Source of the DNA: Pipra filicauda
Taxonomy: Eukaryota > Chordata > Aves > Passeriformes > Pipridae
DNA length: 64,000 bases
Reading direction: 5' to 3'
NCBI RefSeq assembly: GCF_003945595.2
Contig: NW_024104368.1
Location: forward strand, 248,001 to 312,000
Shown here piece after piece: positions 1 through 12,600 of this stretch. Position numbers and translations under genes: made by a program. A model generated the notes under the pieces. It saw nothing but the letters and a program-made list of their open reading frames with translations. It was not told the origin of the DNA and ran no database searches. The number at the start of each line of letters is the position of its first letter. Within the stretch, counting starts at the first letter, position 1.

Positions 1-123
1 AGATCACAACACAGCCAGCTTGATATTCGTGTTTCAGAGATAAGAGAAGATGCAATGCAGTAAAGCCGGTCTTTTGCAGAGAATCCTCACATATAACAAA
101 CATTAAAAAAACAACAACAACAA

Positions 124-161
<38 letters not shown>

Positions 162-949
162 CAAAACCAAAAACACAGCACAGCTAGAGCTAGGAAAACC
201 TCACACTGTGAGGAATATTTTGAGGAAATCTATTGTGGGTGGAAGACCCACCCTCTGCTATAATAAGGCTCAGCTGACATACTAAGTATATATCTTTTGG
301 TGAAAAAGCCACCCCGCTGGTTTGGTGAAATAATAATGCTGCATGTACAATCACGACAGGATGTGTTTTATTTTGCCTCTCTCTTTTTAATAGCTCTTAT
401 GCCATACAAAGTCTCTTCACACAATCACACAAACATATTTTAAAGCCACTTCTACTCTGCGCCCTTTCTGGGAAAGTCAGCTAAGTAAATAATGTGATTG
501 CAACAAGCAACACTCAAAGCTGAATGCTCTCTAAACAAAGAGATCTGCCAACTGGCAGAGCATGAATAAACAAGTTTTTCCTTCCCTCTTGTTTGTGAGA
601 TTTCAGCTAGCAAATGTGCTCCTTCTATCAGCATTGCTCAACAATGACGGAATTTACTGCTGCTTTCTGCCACTAAGGCTCCAAGCCCACTTTCTTCTTC
701 CTTCTGCCTCCGTTTTAGTCCCACTCAATGTCCAATGTAAACTAGGCTATAAAGCAAGAGAACATGAGATGTATCAGCAAATGAATTAAAGAAGGAACAG
801 CATTTCCATTGCACAACCACGGGCCCTTAAGCTGGATGTGCCCCCTCCCCCAAAAAAATTTAAAAACAGATACCTAAAATCAAACAAGACATCCACCCCT
901 CCCATCACCTCCATTTTGCAATCCCAGTAAAAAAACCTCCCTGCCTTCA
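1..949. other. AT-rich flank, no gene recognised
   Basis: No exon or RNA gene is recognisable. The stretch holds an A-rich tract with CAA units at about 102-163. If the minus-strand promoter at about 1.45 kb is real, this is the start of that gene's first intron. Confidence 0.5.
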
Positions 950-1660
950 CCCCGAACACGGGCTTCTTGGCTTCTGTGATGCTGCTGGCGCTGCTTCCCA
1001 CGGCCCGACCGCCGCTTCCCGCGGACACACACCACCGAACCCGGACCGCCAGCAGCGGCCCCGGACACCCCTGGGCAGCGGAGCCCTGCCCGCACCGCAG
1101 GCAGGGGATGCAGCAGCAGCGGCCGCCCCCGGCTCCCTGCACCGGCCCGCGGAGGCGCCGCCCGGGGACGCGCGTCCTGCGCCGGGGAGGGCGGCGGGCA
1201 CAGGGGGCGGCGGCGGGCACAGGGGGCTCCGCCGCGCCCCAGCCCCAGCCCCAGCCCCAGCCCCGGCCCCGGTTCCCCCGCGCACCGTGTCGGCCCCGGG
1301 GCCGGCGGCAGCCCCACCGCCGATCCTGGCTCTCCTTCCCCGGCACTCACCCGCCGCCGGCCCCGCCGCTGCCGCCGCGGCGACGAGGAAGGGAAGTCCG
1401 GCCCCCGCCGCCGCCGCCGGGAGTGACGCGCGGCGCGGCCAATGCGCAGGGCGGGCTCGGCCCCCGGCGGGCGCAGGGAGGGCCGGGAATCTCTTTTCCC
1501 TGGAGCCGGGGCACTGCTCGGGGTCAGAGCGCCTGGCGGCCGCCCGGCCTGCCCACCGGTGTTGGAATGCCGCGGGAGTGAGGCTGCGGGTACGGGCGCC
1601 GGGAGCTCGAGCCCTGCCGGGTGAGCAGGTCAGCAGCCGCTCTAAAGACAGCAGGAATCA
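950..1660 (-). promoter_or_regulatory. CpG island with candidate minus-strand first exon
   Basis: This is a sharp GC- and CpG-rich block in an AT-rich setting. On the minus strand a strong splice donor (exon base 1351, then GTGAGTGCC) follows about 100 nt of GC-rich sequence; further upstream lie an ATTGG (inverted CCAAT) box and a TGACGC CRE half-like motif near 1420-1445. That is the look of a housekeeping promoter with a non-coding first exon, whose coding exons would lie left of the window. In humans the order is HERC5, PYURF/PIGY, HERC3. Flipping that order puts HERC3 here on the minus strand, so HERC3 is my best guess, by synteny only. A plus-strand start cannot be excluded. Confidence 0.55.
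1237..1270 (-). repeat. GGGGCT hexanucleotide repeat, G-quadruplex-prone
   Basis: Six runs of four C are separated by AG or GG on the plus strand, reading GGGGCT/GGGGCC on the minus strand. Six closely spaced G4 runs can form a quadruplex. If the donor at 1351 is used, the repeat lies about 80 nt into intron 1 of the minus-strand gene. Confidence 0.8.
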
Positions 1661-2344
1661 GCGGGCAAAGTTTAGCACATTCTAGAATTTAAGCTGATCT
1701 AAATGAAGGTTTCTCAGGGGACAGCCAGCTTGAGACTGCTTGGAAATGTGATAAGCGTGAAATATCACTTGTGGATGACAATAAGGCAGTTCCTTTCCCC
1801 TTAGCCTGTTTTTTCATCTTGCATTTTGTATGGCCTCCAGGCAGCTGTCAGGCTAGTTTGTTTAGGAACGCGTACGTTTTATACAAAGTTTCAACCTCAG
1901 GAAAAGGTTTGTTGTCAAAGTATAAATCTCCATTGAGAGAAAGAAGGGGGAAAGAAAAAAAGAGGCCAATGAGCAAGCAATTATGTAACTCCTGAGTACT
2001 CATTTTATGGTTTTAATGCCATCCATTAGAAAAAGGTTGCGCCCCACAAGAGCAATGCACAAGCCGGATCCCATTCAGACCACCAAAATGACAGTCAATA
2101 TCTGAGCAAACCTCAGCCAGATGTTTGCAAGGGCTCAGGATAGGGAGGGAAGGTCCCTCAAGCAAGGCCAGTGCCCACAGGATTCATTGCCCTTATACTA
2201 CATTTCTGGCAGTTTGCAATGTTTGTGCACTTGTCATGCAATGTGTCACGTATCAGGTAAAAAATCACCCGTATTTGCATGGATCATGCGTGTTCAGCAT
2301 AAGAAGAGCCACTCTAGTGTTAAATTACACTTGTGGTGTGACAG
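1661..2344. other. No recognisable feature
   Basis: Non-coding sequence between the CpG island and a CR1 fragment. I see no exon, RNA gene or repeat I can name. Confidence 0.5.
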
Positions 2345-2872
2345 GCTTCACTTAAGCAGTGTTACAAGCAGCTCCAGTTCTGGGACCCTCAGTTCAGGAA
2401 GGATATTGAGGTGCTGGAGCAGGTCCAGAAGAAGAGCAACGAGGTGAAGGGACTCGAACACAAGTCCTATGAGGAGAGGCTGAGGGAGCTGGGGTTGTTT
2501 AGCTTGGAGAAGAAGAGGCTCAGGGGAGACCTCATCACTCTACAGCTACCTGAAAGGAGGTTGTAGCCAGGTGGGCATCGATCTCTTCTCCCAGGCAGTA
2601 TCAGGAAGACAAGAGGGCATGGCTTTAAGCTCTGCCAGAGGAGGTTTAGGTTGGATATTAGGAAGAAATTCTTTTCAGAGAGGGTAATCAGGCATTGGAA
2701 TGGGCTACCCAGGGAAGTGGTGGATTCTCTGTCCCTGGAGGTTTTTAAGATGAGACTGGATGTGGCACTTAGTGCCATGGTCTAGTAACCACAGTGGTAC
2801 TGGATCAAGGGTTGGAGTTGATGATCTCAGAGGTCCTTTCCAACCCAGCTGATTCTATGATTCTAGAATAAC
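2345..2872 (+). mobile_element. CR1 LINE 3' fragment, degraded
   Basis: The end of CR1 ORF2 and its 3' UTR can be followed. It runs from the segment encoding the [14 protein letters not shown] block, through a broken [15 protein letters not shown] block, to the ATTCTATGATTCT 3' terminus near 2855-2868. The copy is 5'-truncated, as is usual for CR1. It carries frame-breaking changes, so it looks old. It belongs to the same 3'-end type (GATGATCTCAGAGGTC) as the copy in POLR2B intron 1. Confidence 0.9.
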
Positions 2873-5800
2873 TAAAAGTGTAGGTAGAGGAAAAAATATT
2901 TTCTGTGTTTGCTTTTGTTTCTGTTTTGTTTATTTCATCATCTGGAGATCTTTGCAAAATAGTCAGCATTTCCCTTTACACTCGTTTTCCTCTGTTTCTG
3001 ACTGAGCAATCAAGGACGGGAAGGTATACACAGAAAAAAAATGAAAAGGAAAAGAAAAAGAAGTAGATGATGGAGAAAAGCTCCATTTTAATTTTGTGGA
3101 GAACTTTCAAGGCTGTTCATTCATAAATTGATACAATTTTAAATAAAGACACCAAAATAGACCCTCTCTGGTGGTGTCCCTGCACTCTGCTGTGCACACC
3201 TCCCTCTGGAGCCTGCTGCTGCCACTGCAGCCTCTTCTTCCTAAGAGCCCAGGTTTCCTTGCACCATGGGTCTTCCTCACCTGGGCTCAGTCAGGCTGGA
3301 TCAGGCTGGAGTTCAGGTCTCCCTGCTGGGAGGGCCCATGGCGAGGCTGGACCTTTGCCAGAAGAATGCATAGCTCACCATTTTCTTCATGGGTTAGGTC
3401 ATCCAGAGACGAGGTATCTGAAGATATCCAGAGATAACAAAATCTGCAGTTCATCCTGATTTCCAAAGCACCTCTCTTGTCCCTTGAGGAGCTGAATAGC
3501 AGGCCAGTATCCAGAAGCACATGGGCAAGCATTTGATGAGATCTCCTGACTGTTGCGGTAATACAGGTTCGTTAGAGTTACCTCCACAAAGGGAGACGAG
3601 GTAGTGCCTTCCACCTGTCCTGCAAACCCTGTTCCAGTAGGTGTTTTCCTCCAGAGCCTTTCACTAGGTACCCTTCATAGCTCTCTGCCCCCATGGGCCA
3701 TGGCACACACCTTCTAAGAGGACTGGGCAGAGGCAGCGATGTTTTTATGCCTGGTCAGCCCTGCCTGTTGTCAGGCATCTCATCAGCTTGGTAGCCTGAG
3801 GAGGGCATGAAAGCCAACACAGAGCGCACCTCCACAGGGAAACTGCCCCATGGGTCACATCAGACACCTGGGCCAGAAAGCTTTTGTGAGTAGCAAAAGT
3901 CCATCTTTGTGCCCATTGATGTCTCTGTGTTGATGTGAAAGCAATGAACTTTTCTGCATTCTTTCATTTTAGGCCCTTCCCACGTTAGGGAAGAGCTCTT
4001 CAGAGCGGCTCAGCTGGGGATTAGCCATGTAAGGCAATGTCCCACTACCTCCCATGGAAGCAGTATTTCTGTGTAGTGTCCTCTCTGCAGCAACTTGATC
4101 GCGAACCTCACCCCTCACACATTTCACCAGGACACCTCCTTAATTTCTCATGGCTTTCAAGCCATGAGAAGTGCTTAGGATGGATCTGGTTGCCCCAGAT
4201 CCACCCTGGTTACATCACCAGCTCTGCCAGGCTCTTGTGCTTCTCTACAGGTGATGTTCAGATCAGACAAGTCGCTTAAAAAAAAATTCCTGCTGCAGGT
4301 TCAGTGTACTTTTGCTGCCTATTTGAAGCCTTTTAAACTCACAGCTGAATGTGATGCTCACTCGTGTTATATTCTCCTGCATGTCTTATAATGGGCACTG
4401 CTTGAAAAAATGTAGACACAGCTCAGTGTCCAAATTAATTTCAGAAAATCAGAGAGGAGTGCTCTACTCTGAAGGTCTTTATATATATATATATAAAAGC
4501 AGGGCTTATTTGAGGACAGATTAAAAATAGCCTTGAAAGTTACTCTAGGCCTTAATCTCCCATGTGATGTTGCATCATACATGACGAGAAGGAAATTCCT
4601 TCAGGCTCTAAATAAACCTATTATCATTTAATCCCTAATGGGTTATTTAGAAACCCAAAGAGGATACATCTTTTATGCACTTGCACAACACAGAAGATCA
4701 CTCTCAGTTTCCAAGCCCTACCAGAGGCTTAGAAGACCATAGAAAGGGAAACAAGCAGCCAGAGTAGGCTGATGAACAGCAGGCTAAGCTGCCAAAACAG
4801 AAACCTGTGGTGGCATGGCAGCATCAGCCAGGGTGGGATGGGGACAACAGCTTGGGCTTCAGCCAGTTCCCTCTTTCCACAAAATTACACCTGCAGCAAG
4901 CTGGTGCCTTTCCCAGAGGATGTAAGCATCCCTGTGATGTCCTGTTTGCCCCAGGTGGGTGAGGGGGACAGGGGTTAGGTCTGAGTGGGCCAGGTCCTCT
5001 CATTCCCCTTGGCTGGCAGCTGGCATCCTCCAAGGTGCTAGTTCCCCTCTTGTTACGACTGCCATGCCACCTGCTTTCCTGTACCACCCTGGTGCTTGAG
5101 GTGAGTGCTTGATGTTTTTCTTTACTTGTACTGTAACTTAAAAGGAAGCTTTCTTATTTTTTTAGTACGTAACAATGTCTATTATACTGAGCTGGAAATT
5201 AATAAATAATGTCCATGTCTTTCCTAGGAAACATTTACTTTTCTAAAGAAAAAAAAAAAGCACTAACAGTTTTTGTCACAAAACAAAAAGGTTTGTGTCA
5301 TTTACCGACATTTTATCCTAGTCCAAAAGGGTGTGTGTGCGTGTGATACCCAACACAAGGTCAAGACAGAACAGAAAATAAAAACTGCTGTTGACTTCTC
5401 GCTTTCAATTTTTACATTCATCTAAAGCACATTCTGCATGAAACAGGAAAGACTTACTTGTTCAGCATATACAATACATCTCTTTGAAATACACTGACAT
5501 CAGCCTTCGAATCCTCTTATGAATGGCTTCCCCAGATCAAGGGGGACAGAAAACACAGATATGGTGCCATGCATAGGCAGATGCATAATGAAGGAAGAAC
5601 ACAACCACGGGGGTGAAAAATTAATCAATTGTCATTTAATTCAACGCAGTAAAAGTCTTCTTTACATATGTGCCCTGATACATTTAACAGACCAAAGTGA
5701 AGACTGCTGAAAAGTCATGATTGTTGTTTGTCTCTCCACAAAGCAAAATAAACAGAAAACATACATCCTGCCTGACACCCTCAATATCCTGCCAGTGCTC

Positions 5801-6605
5801 TGCACTGTTTTGACAATGAGATTCCAGAAGCCCTGCAAGCCTCATGTCCACAGGGCTCTGTAGACAGAGCTGTTCTGCAAGCCTAAAATTTTATGATTTA
5901 ATTGCAAAACATCTCCTTGGAAGATATAAAGAAATGTGACAAATATCACAGTTAACACACTAAATAATAAAAAGTCCATTCATGCTTCACAAATACAGCT
6001 TTCGAAAAAGTCTAGGAATGATCAAATCCTTGTCCTAAGCATTTCTCTCAGATAAGTCAAAGGCCATATCCAGGTGAGCACAGACTTCTCCTTCAATTCA
6101 CGGTTTGCAGGAACATGTCTCCTTACTGTTAGTTGCTCCCCAAGAGAATTCTTAACTAACACAGTTGAAAACCTTACCCTAGCTTGTCCCTGCAAGGATG
6201 ACTGCTCAGCATATCCTGTCTGTATGCTTGGTAATGTACAAATTATTGTACATTGCTGCTGTGAGCTCACTGTGAGCTTGACTGAACAAGACCAGCACAG
6301 TGCAGACCCTGTCTGCACAAATATATAAATAGAGTTGCTTATCAGCTTGCTTCTTAGAAGTGTTTCAAATAGTATTCTTCTTTTCTAACTTTACAATCTA
6401 ACCATGAGGTATCTGGTCCAATATCATTTTTATAATCAATATAAAATCTCAGCAAATAACACACACACACAAATGTTTATAAAGCACAGTAAAAATAAGG
6501 TAGGGTAGAAACCAGTAAATTTGAGTTATAAAGAGAAAAATATAACAAGTGAAAGAAAGATTTTTTTTTTGCTTATTTTTGTTTTGAAGTGCTTCTGACG
6601 AAGAG
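2873..6605. other. Non-coding stretch downstream of the HERC gene
   Basis: I find no convincing exon here. There is a (TA)n microsatellite at about 4480-4496 and short A-rich runs. The part nearest 6605 must contain the HERC 3' UTR. I see no clear AATAAA on the minus strand close to the stop codon. Confidence 0.5.
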
Positions 6606-9600
6606 TTAGGCACAGCCAAAACCTTCATTATGCTCTATGGCATAAAGCAACTTTTCCTTGAGTATGCTTTTACTACTGTATCTGGGGAGATAAAAAATGA
6701 GGGAGCAGGTACTGGCAGAGGGATAGAGCTCATCTGGATTTTTTGCTTGAGGATCTTCAATACAAAATCTAAAACATTCCAGTTGATAGGCAGGGATTCG
6801 ATCAGATCCTGACAAGAACCCTGAAGGAACGAGAAAAAAAAAAAGCAAGAAAAAGTAAGCAAATTAAAAAATAAACCAAGATAATGTTAATTGAAAAACA
6901 TGAAAATAATTAATGTTAATAAAAATCATGAAGGGAAATCAGTGTAAACATATGGCTATTTTCATAAGCTAATTATTTTGCTTTGTTGAATTACCTGAAT
7001 ACAATAAAGTCTCTTACTGACTAATATGAATTATAAGCCCTCTTTTACTTTATAATTTAGACTTTGTGGATGAGGAAGGCCAGGCTAGGTCTGACCTTCT
7101 ACATTTAAAAACAATGAGCTAGCTTTGGTGATCCTTTGAGAAGGGTAAACTGCTTACATCAATATAGTCTGCTCACACAAACTGAGGCCTCTGACCAACA
7201 AGACAACCACAAAAGCAAGGGATAAAGTAATTGCAATGTTCAAGGTGGTCAGGTGCACTCAGGCAAGCCTTCATGGTTTTCACTAGAAAATGTGGTAGCA
7301 GAAAATGTGTTGAAAAGCTGTTTGAGACTATAGTATTTTTTATGTGCAACCATCTAAAATGTGTGTTGTGGGGCAGAAAAAAGGACTATGAAAAGTTTAA
7401 AATTACTGATACATTACCAAGGAACATTTTCTTTTTTTCTTCTGGGAGTTTGTGAAACACATTCCAAAAATCTTTGATGGTTTTATCTGACTTATTATAC
7501 TGCCTGTATACCACATTCTGTCAAAGACATAAAAATAAAACAGGTCAGTTAGTCCTCAATATTTCCATTTATATTTAAAGCAACAACATTTTATCTGATA
7601 AATTTTATAATCCTGTTCATAGATATTCAAATCCTCTTAACCTCTGGAATCTCCTTGTTCATTTGTTTTTTCAAAGATTCTTATGACAATCCTTGAGTTA
7701 TGGCTTGATACTTAGTCTCCTTTATTCTTGTACCTGATGTAGATTAGAAATAGAACTATGACACAAGTAAAAAAAAAGAGAAAGTCCCTTGAGCTTCTGT
7801 CCATCTGTTCATGACCTATACAATCAATGAAAGAACAGGTCAGAAGTAGTTTATGCTTCACAGATACAGCAGAAGGACACTATGCTAGTATACAATACCT
7901 TTTCCAAGAGATGCCAGTCAACTGTTGGGTGTCCCTGGAGAACAACCTGGAGCTCTACAGGGAGAAACATCTTCCAATTTCTAGCTGGGCACCCTCTTAA
8001 AAATCCTTGCATAAAGTCCTGAAATGGCTTTTGCACTGATTCATTGAACACATAATTCACGTACAAGTCAACATATTCTTTCCTGGAAAAAATATCAAAT
8101 GAGCAATGCAATAGGTACTTTTGTAAAAGGAGAATTATAGAGAACTTTATACCTTATTCCTTTATTCTGCACAACCTGCTGAACTGTAAAGATTCAATCT
8201 TTACTGAGATCAGTCGCCTTGGCAATTATTTACTCACTGAATAAACTGCGAGGATGTTCACAAATAAAAGAGAATGCTGGCCAACATGGATTCATTTTGG
8301 TAATACTCCTTTATTTCATGTGAACACTCTAATAATTTCCCTGAAATCAAAATAACTATTTGCACAGCTGCTAATCAGTAGTTTCACTCTTCCCTCTACT
8401 TGTGATGGGGATTTGTGTAGTGACATTGTACTTGCACAATCAACTCAATGTAAATGCTATACTTCAAGCTTCCTAAACAGTCCTTTCTTGAATCCCTAAG
8501 GGTCCTCAGATCATCTGCATAACTCAGGACACAGAACTTCTCTCTGTCCTCTGTGCCGAGGTTAATACTGACAAAAAGCCTTATTGACAGATTGCTCCTT
8601 CTCCTTTATATACAAAATATATTCAGTAGATGTAACAATGCAGAAAACATTTTGCTCTAAAAAAACCCCTTATGGAGGTGTACCTATAGCTGGATTTGTC
8701 AGACAAATCATCTGTATTTCACTGAAAATACCGTCCAAGGGTATTTTATACATTTGTTAGGAATTTTTCTGATAACTCCAGGTACCTGTATATGCAGATG
8801 CCAGGATGTCCAAGGATCCCCTTCTCATCTGCTGCTTGCACAAACTGCCAAAGTCTGACACATGTGCAGCAAATACAGCAGGAACCAAAAGTGTACAAAG
8901 ACCAAGACCAATGGTCGGTATAATACTGAAGTTGGTATTTTGTAAGGGGATTGGTATAGACGTTATCTCATATACTTGTAACAAGACAACAAGGTAAGAA
9001 ATGTAAAAATAAAACTGACCTGTTATCCTTAGTGACAGGAATGTTGGCACCATTTTTTTTAAGTTCAACAACATCCATAGAATCTCCTTCTTCCATTACC
9101 TACACAAATAAATTTAAACATTGGCTGCTGTTTCTCCATATGACAGATATATACGTGCTACATCTATCATTCTTCTTGCAGGGCCTGACATAGCACTTTT
9201 ACTAGTTTGAGTTTACAGACAAATTGTGTCATTTGCACTGGGACAGTCTTGCCCGAGTACATACATGGGATGTCTGAACGGCACAGTGGTCCTACCGTGA
9301 AGTCTATGTCCATGCTCTCAAGGTTATGATCACATTCTTCATTCAAAATTCCCCAAAGAATCCTGTCAAAAAACAAAGGGAAAGAAAGAGAGAAGAAACA
9401 TGACCACTCGATGCATTTTCAAATTCTGCTGAAAACCATCCTTTGATAAGCAGTTTTTAAGTGCATATACATATAGAACACATACACAACACCTACACTC
9501 ACAGAGAACCATCATATGTGGCCCTGAACTTATGTCATGCTGCTGCCATGAGCGAGGGCAAATGCCTCCAGTAAAAAAAGGATTCCAGGCAAGTCCATCC

Positions 9601-12600
9601 CCATGCCTTGTGGGGATAACTTTACACAAAGTTCAGTGAGAAGTGGGCTTGGACCATAGCCTCGCTTCCAGACATCATCTATAAAATATGGACCAGCGGG
9701 CTGATCTGGGAGAATTGTTTTGGGGTGAAGCACCTCTTCAAGTATTGCAGGAGGGTGAAGCACCTCTCCAAGTGTTTCAGTTCACTTAAGACTCTTTAGC
9801 ACCTCAACACAGTCACTGGCTCATGGATATAGTTCTCATCTTCTTGGCTATTCATAGCACTTGTGTGGAAAGCTGAGCTTCATGGGCCTAAAAGATTTAT
9901 GTTGGTGACAGCAGCACCTCTCCCTGCTATGTCTGGCTGAAATCTCCTTTCCCAGTGCATGGAGATCCTGTTCTCAGAATTGGCACAACTGCAGTGTATG
10001 GCAATACTGTGCCTGTGTAAAATAACACAATGGAAATGGATAATTAGTAAATCAGAGAAAAAAACCAGCATTAGTAATTGGGTGCTTAGTTCTTCCAAGT
10101 CCAAACTACAGCTCATCGGACTCAGGGATCTCCCTGCACATGGAGACCCAGCCGAAGCTTGGGCCATGCCTGGCTCGTACCGGCCCACAGTTGGGAGCAG
10201 CTCCTCGAGGTCCTCCAGGGTGGGGGCCAGGTCCAGCAGCTTTTTGTAGAGAGCCCTGGGGAAGGGGAAGGGCACCATGCGCTGGTTAAACAGGGCCATT
10301 CCACATAGTGTCCCGATCTGGAAGAAGGTGTCCTTATCCTCACAGCCCGAGGCCTGGTTAGGAACAAGCACACCAGAAAACTGTGACCGCCTTTTCCCAT
10401 GGGTGGCCTCCCCACCCGCTGCCGCGGGGCTGCCTCACCTTGCTGGGAAACCACACGAGTCCGGACGTGTAGTGGCGGAAGGCACTGGTGGCCGGCTGGC
10501 AGAGGGTCCTGGCAGCAATGCTGAAGAGCTCCTGGGACAGCCCACCCTGGTCCACACCCTTCTCGCCCACAAACACCACCTGCAATGCCCAAGACACCCA
10601 CAGACATAGACACCCATGTTGCCCACAAAATAAGACTGGTTACCCAACAAGCCAATAATTACACACCCGAGAGAGACACTGATTATTTATTTCAGAGCCG
10701 TGCTGGGTGGTATTCCACAAATCAAGCACACCCCAGCTGACTTTTCAGGCCATTATTTATACACAGAAACTCAGAGTTAGTGACTGTCCAAGTACAGCCC
10801 TTCTATTATGACTGTATGTAATTCCCATACAAGTTACATAACCCCAGCTAACTTCTATGTGTGCTTAGGGGAAGGGTCTTCACCTGGGCAGGGGGCTTTT
10901 TGACCTGGAGGTGTGATTTTTAGTATTATAACGAACATAGTTCAACTATAGGATACATGGACCTTGAGTACTTTGCCAAGTTATCCACGTATACATAGAC
11001 ATACATCAACATCTTGATTTACTGCATCCTTAAACCTTGCGAGTTCCCGGATGTCCTTGACTAGGGAATGCTGGCTGCTGCCTGCTCCACTGATCAGGTC
11101 TCCTTTCTTGCTGTTTAGGCTTGAATGTACGGAAAGACCTTACATCAAGGAGCAGCCCGCCTTAAGACAACCTTGGCACACTCCTCGCTTTGCGGCACCC
11201 ACAGGCTCCCGGCACAGCGCGGGGCGGGGCCGGAAGCGGCGGCCATGCTGCGGGGCGGCGGGCGCGCTGTGGCGGGGCTGCTGCGGAGGGCGGCGGCAGG
11301 CAGCCGGGAACAGCACCGGGATCGGGATCCGGGATCCAGGATCCAGGAGCAGGGCTCGGGCTCAGCGCGGCCGCAGCCGCCGGAGCCGTCGCTGCTGCGC
11401 TTCCTGGTGTGCCCGCTGTCCAAGAAGCCGCTGAGGTGAGGGCGGGCCGGGGGAGCTGCGCTCGCTGCCCGCCCTCGGCCCGCTGCAGCCCCGCGTGGAG
11501 AGGGAGGGGCTCTCTAAGGGCGAACCCAGGTTTTTCACCCCTCCTTCTGTTTTGTTGGTGGCTTTGTTTTATCTCCCCCTTCCCCCCCATCCGCCTTGCC
11601 CGTCCAGGTACGAAGAAGCTACCAACGAGCTCATCAACGAGGAGCTGGGCATCGCGTACCCCATCATCGACGGCATTCCCAACATGGTTCCGGAGGCTGC
11701 CAGGATGACGCACAAGAAGCCTCCGGCCGAGGACTCGGAGCAGCCCTGAGGACCCGCCAGGCACAGCGGTAGCTGGGACTGATGGCCGGGGGAGGGATGC
11801 TGCCCTCCCTGCCCACTCTGACTGTGCTCGTTCCCCTCCTGTCCTTGGCAGGCTTGTTTTACTCAGCCAGCGTGGACGAAGCCTTCCCACAGGGCTGCAC
11901 CAGCACGAACAGCCTGTGTTTCTACAGTCTCCTCCTTCCTGTTACAATACCGGTTTATGTGTTCTTTCACCTTTGGACCTGGATGGGGATTAAGCTTTTT
12001 AGGCACAACTAGTGAGATGCGTTTGCTAACCCCTGGGCTTCTCTAAATCAATGCAGCTGGTTTAATCTCATCGGGTATTGCAGTTCGTTGGAGAGTTCCC
12101 TTTGGCACTATGGACTGTCATCATTTTCCTAGTAGTATCTGAAACTGTACGAAGCAGCAGCCCATTGTTACCTACTGCTAAGGCAGATTTAGAGTAGGAG
12201 TCATAAGAAGCACTAATTCCCTCTGCTGTATCCCTCCAAGAGTGTTGTGCATTTGTAGTGGCACTGATGAAAACCACCTAGGTGGAAGTTGTTTTCGCGA
12301 GGGAGAACTGTACCCTGACTGAGAAAACTGATCTTAAATAATACACTAAATTAAAATATGCAGTCTTTGAGAACTTTGGTTTTGTTTTAACCTGATGTAT
12401 GTACTGAAATATATTTGACTCACTGTCAGAAGAACATAAACTAAAATAAATTAGGCTGGTGTTTCGTAACAAAATTTGGGACTTGACATAAATGAAGAAA
12501 TTTCTTGGATGATACCCATGTCTGTATGTGCAGTGGCTGCTTTTTTCTTTCTTTTTTTTTTTAAGAAAAAGGTGGGTAAATGACAGCTCTGCAGAACAGA

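Noticed and set aside
9530..9763. Minus-strand open frames in HERC intron 18
   Set aside because: Exon 18 (10181) joins exon 19 (9362) in phase without them, and no HECT-like sequence is present.
11162..11890. 242-codon minus-strand frame over PYURF
   Set aside because: It is antisense to PYURF exons, of low complexity, and has no family match.
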